Shown in pieces: positions 63,843 through 64,000 of a stretch of DNA of 64,000 nt. The notes below the pieces were generated by a model, which saw only the letters and a list, made by a program, of their open reading frames with translations, ran no database searches and was not told the DNA's origin. The DNA comes from Hydrogenophilales bacterium. GTDB taxonomy: Bacteria; Pseudomonadota; Gammaproteobacteria; Burkholderiales; Thiobacillaceae. The stretch's first letter is position 1. Each line of letters begins with the position of its first letter. The stretch is taken from contig JAHFRD010000012.1 of assembly GCA_023258975.1 (NCBI GenBank), positions 30,189 through 94,188 of the forward strand, written 5' to 3'. The translations under genes and the position numbers were made by a program.

Positions 63843-63950
63843 GTGCGCCCGGCAGGGCGCATTCACTTGGAGGTGAAAGGTAAGCATCCAACCCGACCAC
63901 CTACCCTCGCGAACCCATCCTAAGCAAGCTAGCCGCTTTCCCAAGGAGAA
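63843..63950 (+). other. Possible group II intron 5' fragment
   Basis: GTGCGCCCGGCAGGGCGC followed by ATTCACTTGGAGGTGAAA resembles the 5' end of bacterial group II introns (GTGYG start, then a conserved domain I stretch). Homology cannot be followed further, and an IS66-like start follows about 110 bases later. Low confidence. Confidence 0.3.
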
Positions 63951-63955
63951 GCGCG

Positions 63956-64000
63956 ATGGCGGCACGGCAGGGCACGGACTATTGGCAGGCGCAGGTTGAA
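63956..64000 (+). CDS. Start of a probable IS66-type accessory gene, cut by the window end
   Basis: AAGGAG, seven bases, then ATG opens the frame MAARQGTDYWQAQVE. This resembles the N-terminus of IS66 TnpA-type proteins (xxxGTDYWxxxVEAWxxSG). Only 15 codons are visible. Confidence 0.4.
   Translation, partial: MAARQGTDYWQAQVE

Overview
The window is about 64 kb of high-GC chromosomal DNA from a Gram-negative bacterium, most likely a betaproteobacterium (Nitrosomonadales/Rhodocyclales type). This rests on the FdI-type ferredoxin, cytochromes c4 and c5, the beta-type HslV propeptide, Mpl, Hda, a SEC-C-tailed SecA, a VC_2705-type symporter and a rich PEP-CTERM/exosortase-linked gene set. No exosortase gene lies inside the window. 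Most genes are housekeeping genes in short operons.

Layout. 1-4.5 kb: end of argS, SPOR protein, dsbA, ferredoxin, trxA and rho. 4.5-7.3 kb: two unknown genes, then a scar where an ABC ATPase gene and an ISL3-type transposase have truncated each other, then trxC. 7.3-16.5 kb: lipB, an asparagine-synthase-like gene and a DUF4124/glutaredoxin gene; hda with a GT-B-like gene; secA with a divergent dciA-like gene. 16.5-25.9 kb is a PEP-CTERM/exopolysaccharide region: aroK, a three-unit VanZ protein, an exosortase-A-type O-glycosylation ligase, two PEP-CTERM proteins behind a sigma-54 promoter, a large VanZ/ligase/carbohydrate-binding fusion and another VanZ protein. 25.9-30 kb: DHH phosphoesterase, a CysC fused to an ATP-sulfurylase domain whose catalytic motifs are lost, and mpl. 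30-38 kb: an MCE (Mla-type) lipid transporter operon, a YqiA-type esterase, an RNase II-family enzyme, a TonB-like protein and fbp.

38-43 kb: a possible operon made of a STAS protein, hslV and an HPr-rel-A-type cassette (PqqD-like chaperone, HprK-like kinase, nucleotidyltransferase), followed by a secreted-looking protein that may be its client. hslU is not next to hslV. 43-50 kb: yidD, mobA, an ArnT-like membrane glycosyltransferase, rpmE, a fructosamine-kinase-like gene, DUF971, about 1 kb with no convincing gene, and prlC. 50-53.7 kb: sodium:solute symporter, an internally deleted IS3 element with both inverted repeats, an IS1595-type remnant, tRNA-Arg(CCG) and a degenerate tRNA copy. 53.7-59 kb: cytochromes c5 and c4, rep, engB, hemB. 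59-64 kb: a PilZ/YcgR protein, then a tight three-gene operon (FeeM-like N-acyl amino acid synthase, ThiF/E1-like enzyme, nitroreductase-like enzyme) followed by a PEP-CTERM protein with its own sigma-54 promoter, and finally a possible intron fragment and the start of an IS66-type gene.

The strongest leads are the FeeM-ThiF-nitroreductase operon beside a sigma-54/PEP-CTERM gene, the HPr-rel-A cassette behind an hslV that lacks a neighbouring hslU, the VanZ/ligase architectures of the PEP-CTERM region, and the pseudo-ATP-sulfurylase-CysC fusion coupled to a DHH phosphatase. Two families of palindromic repeats also recur between genes.
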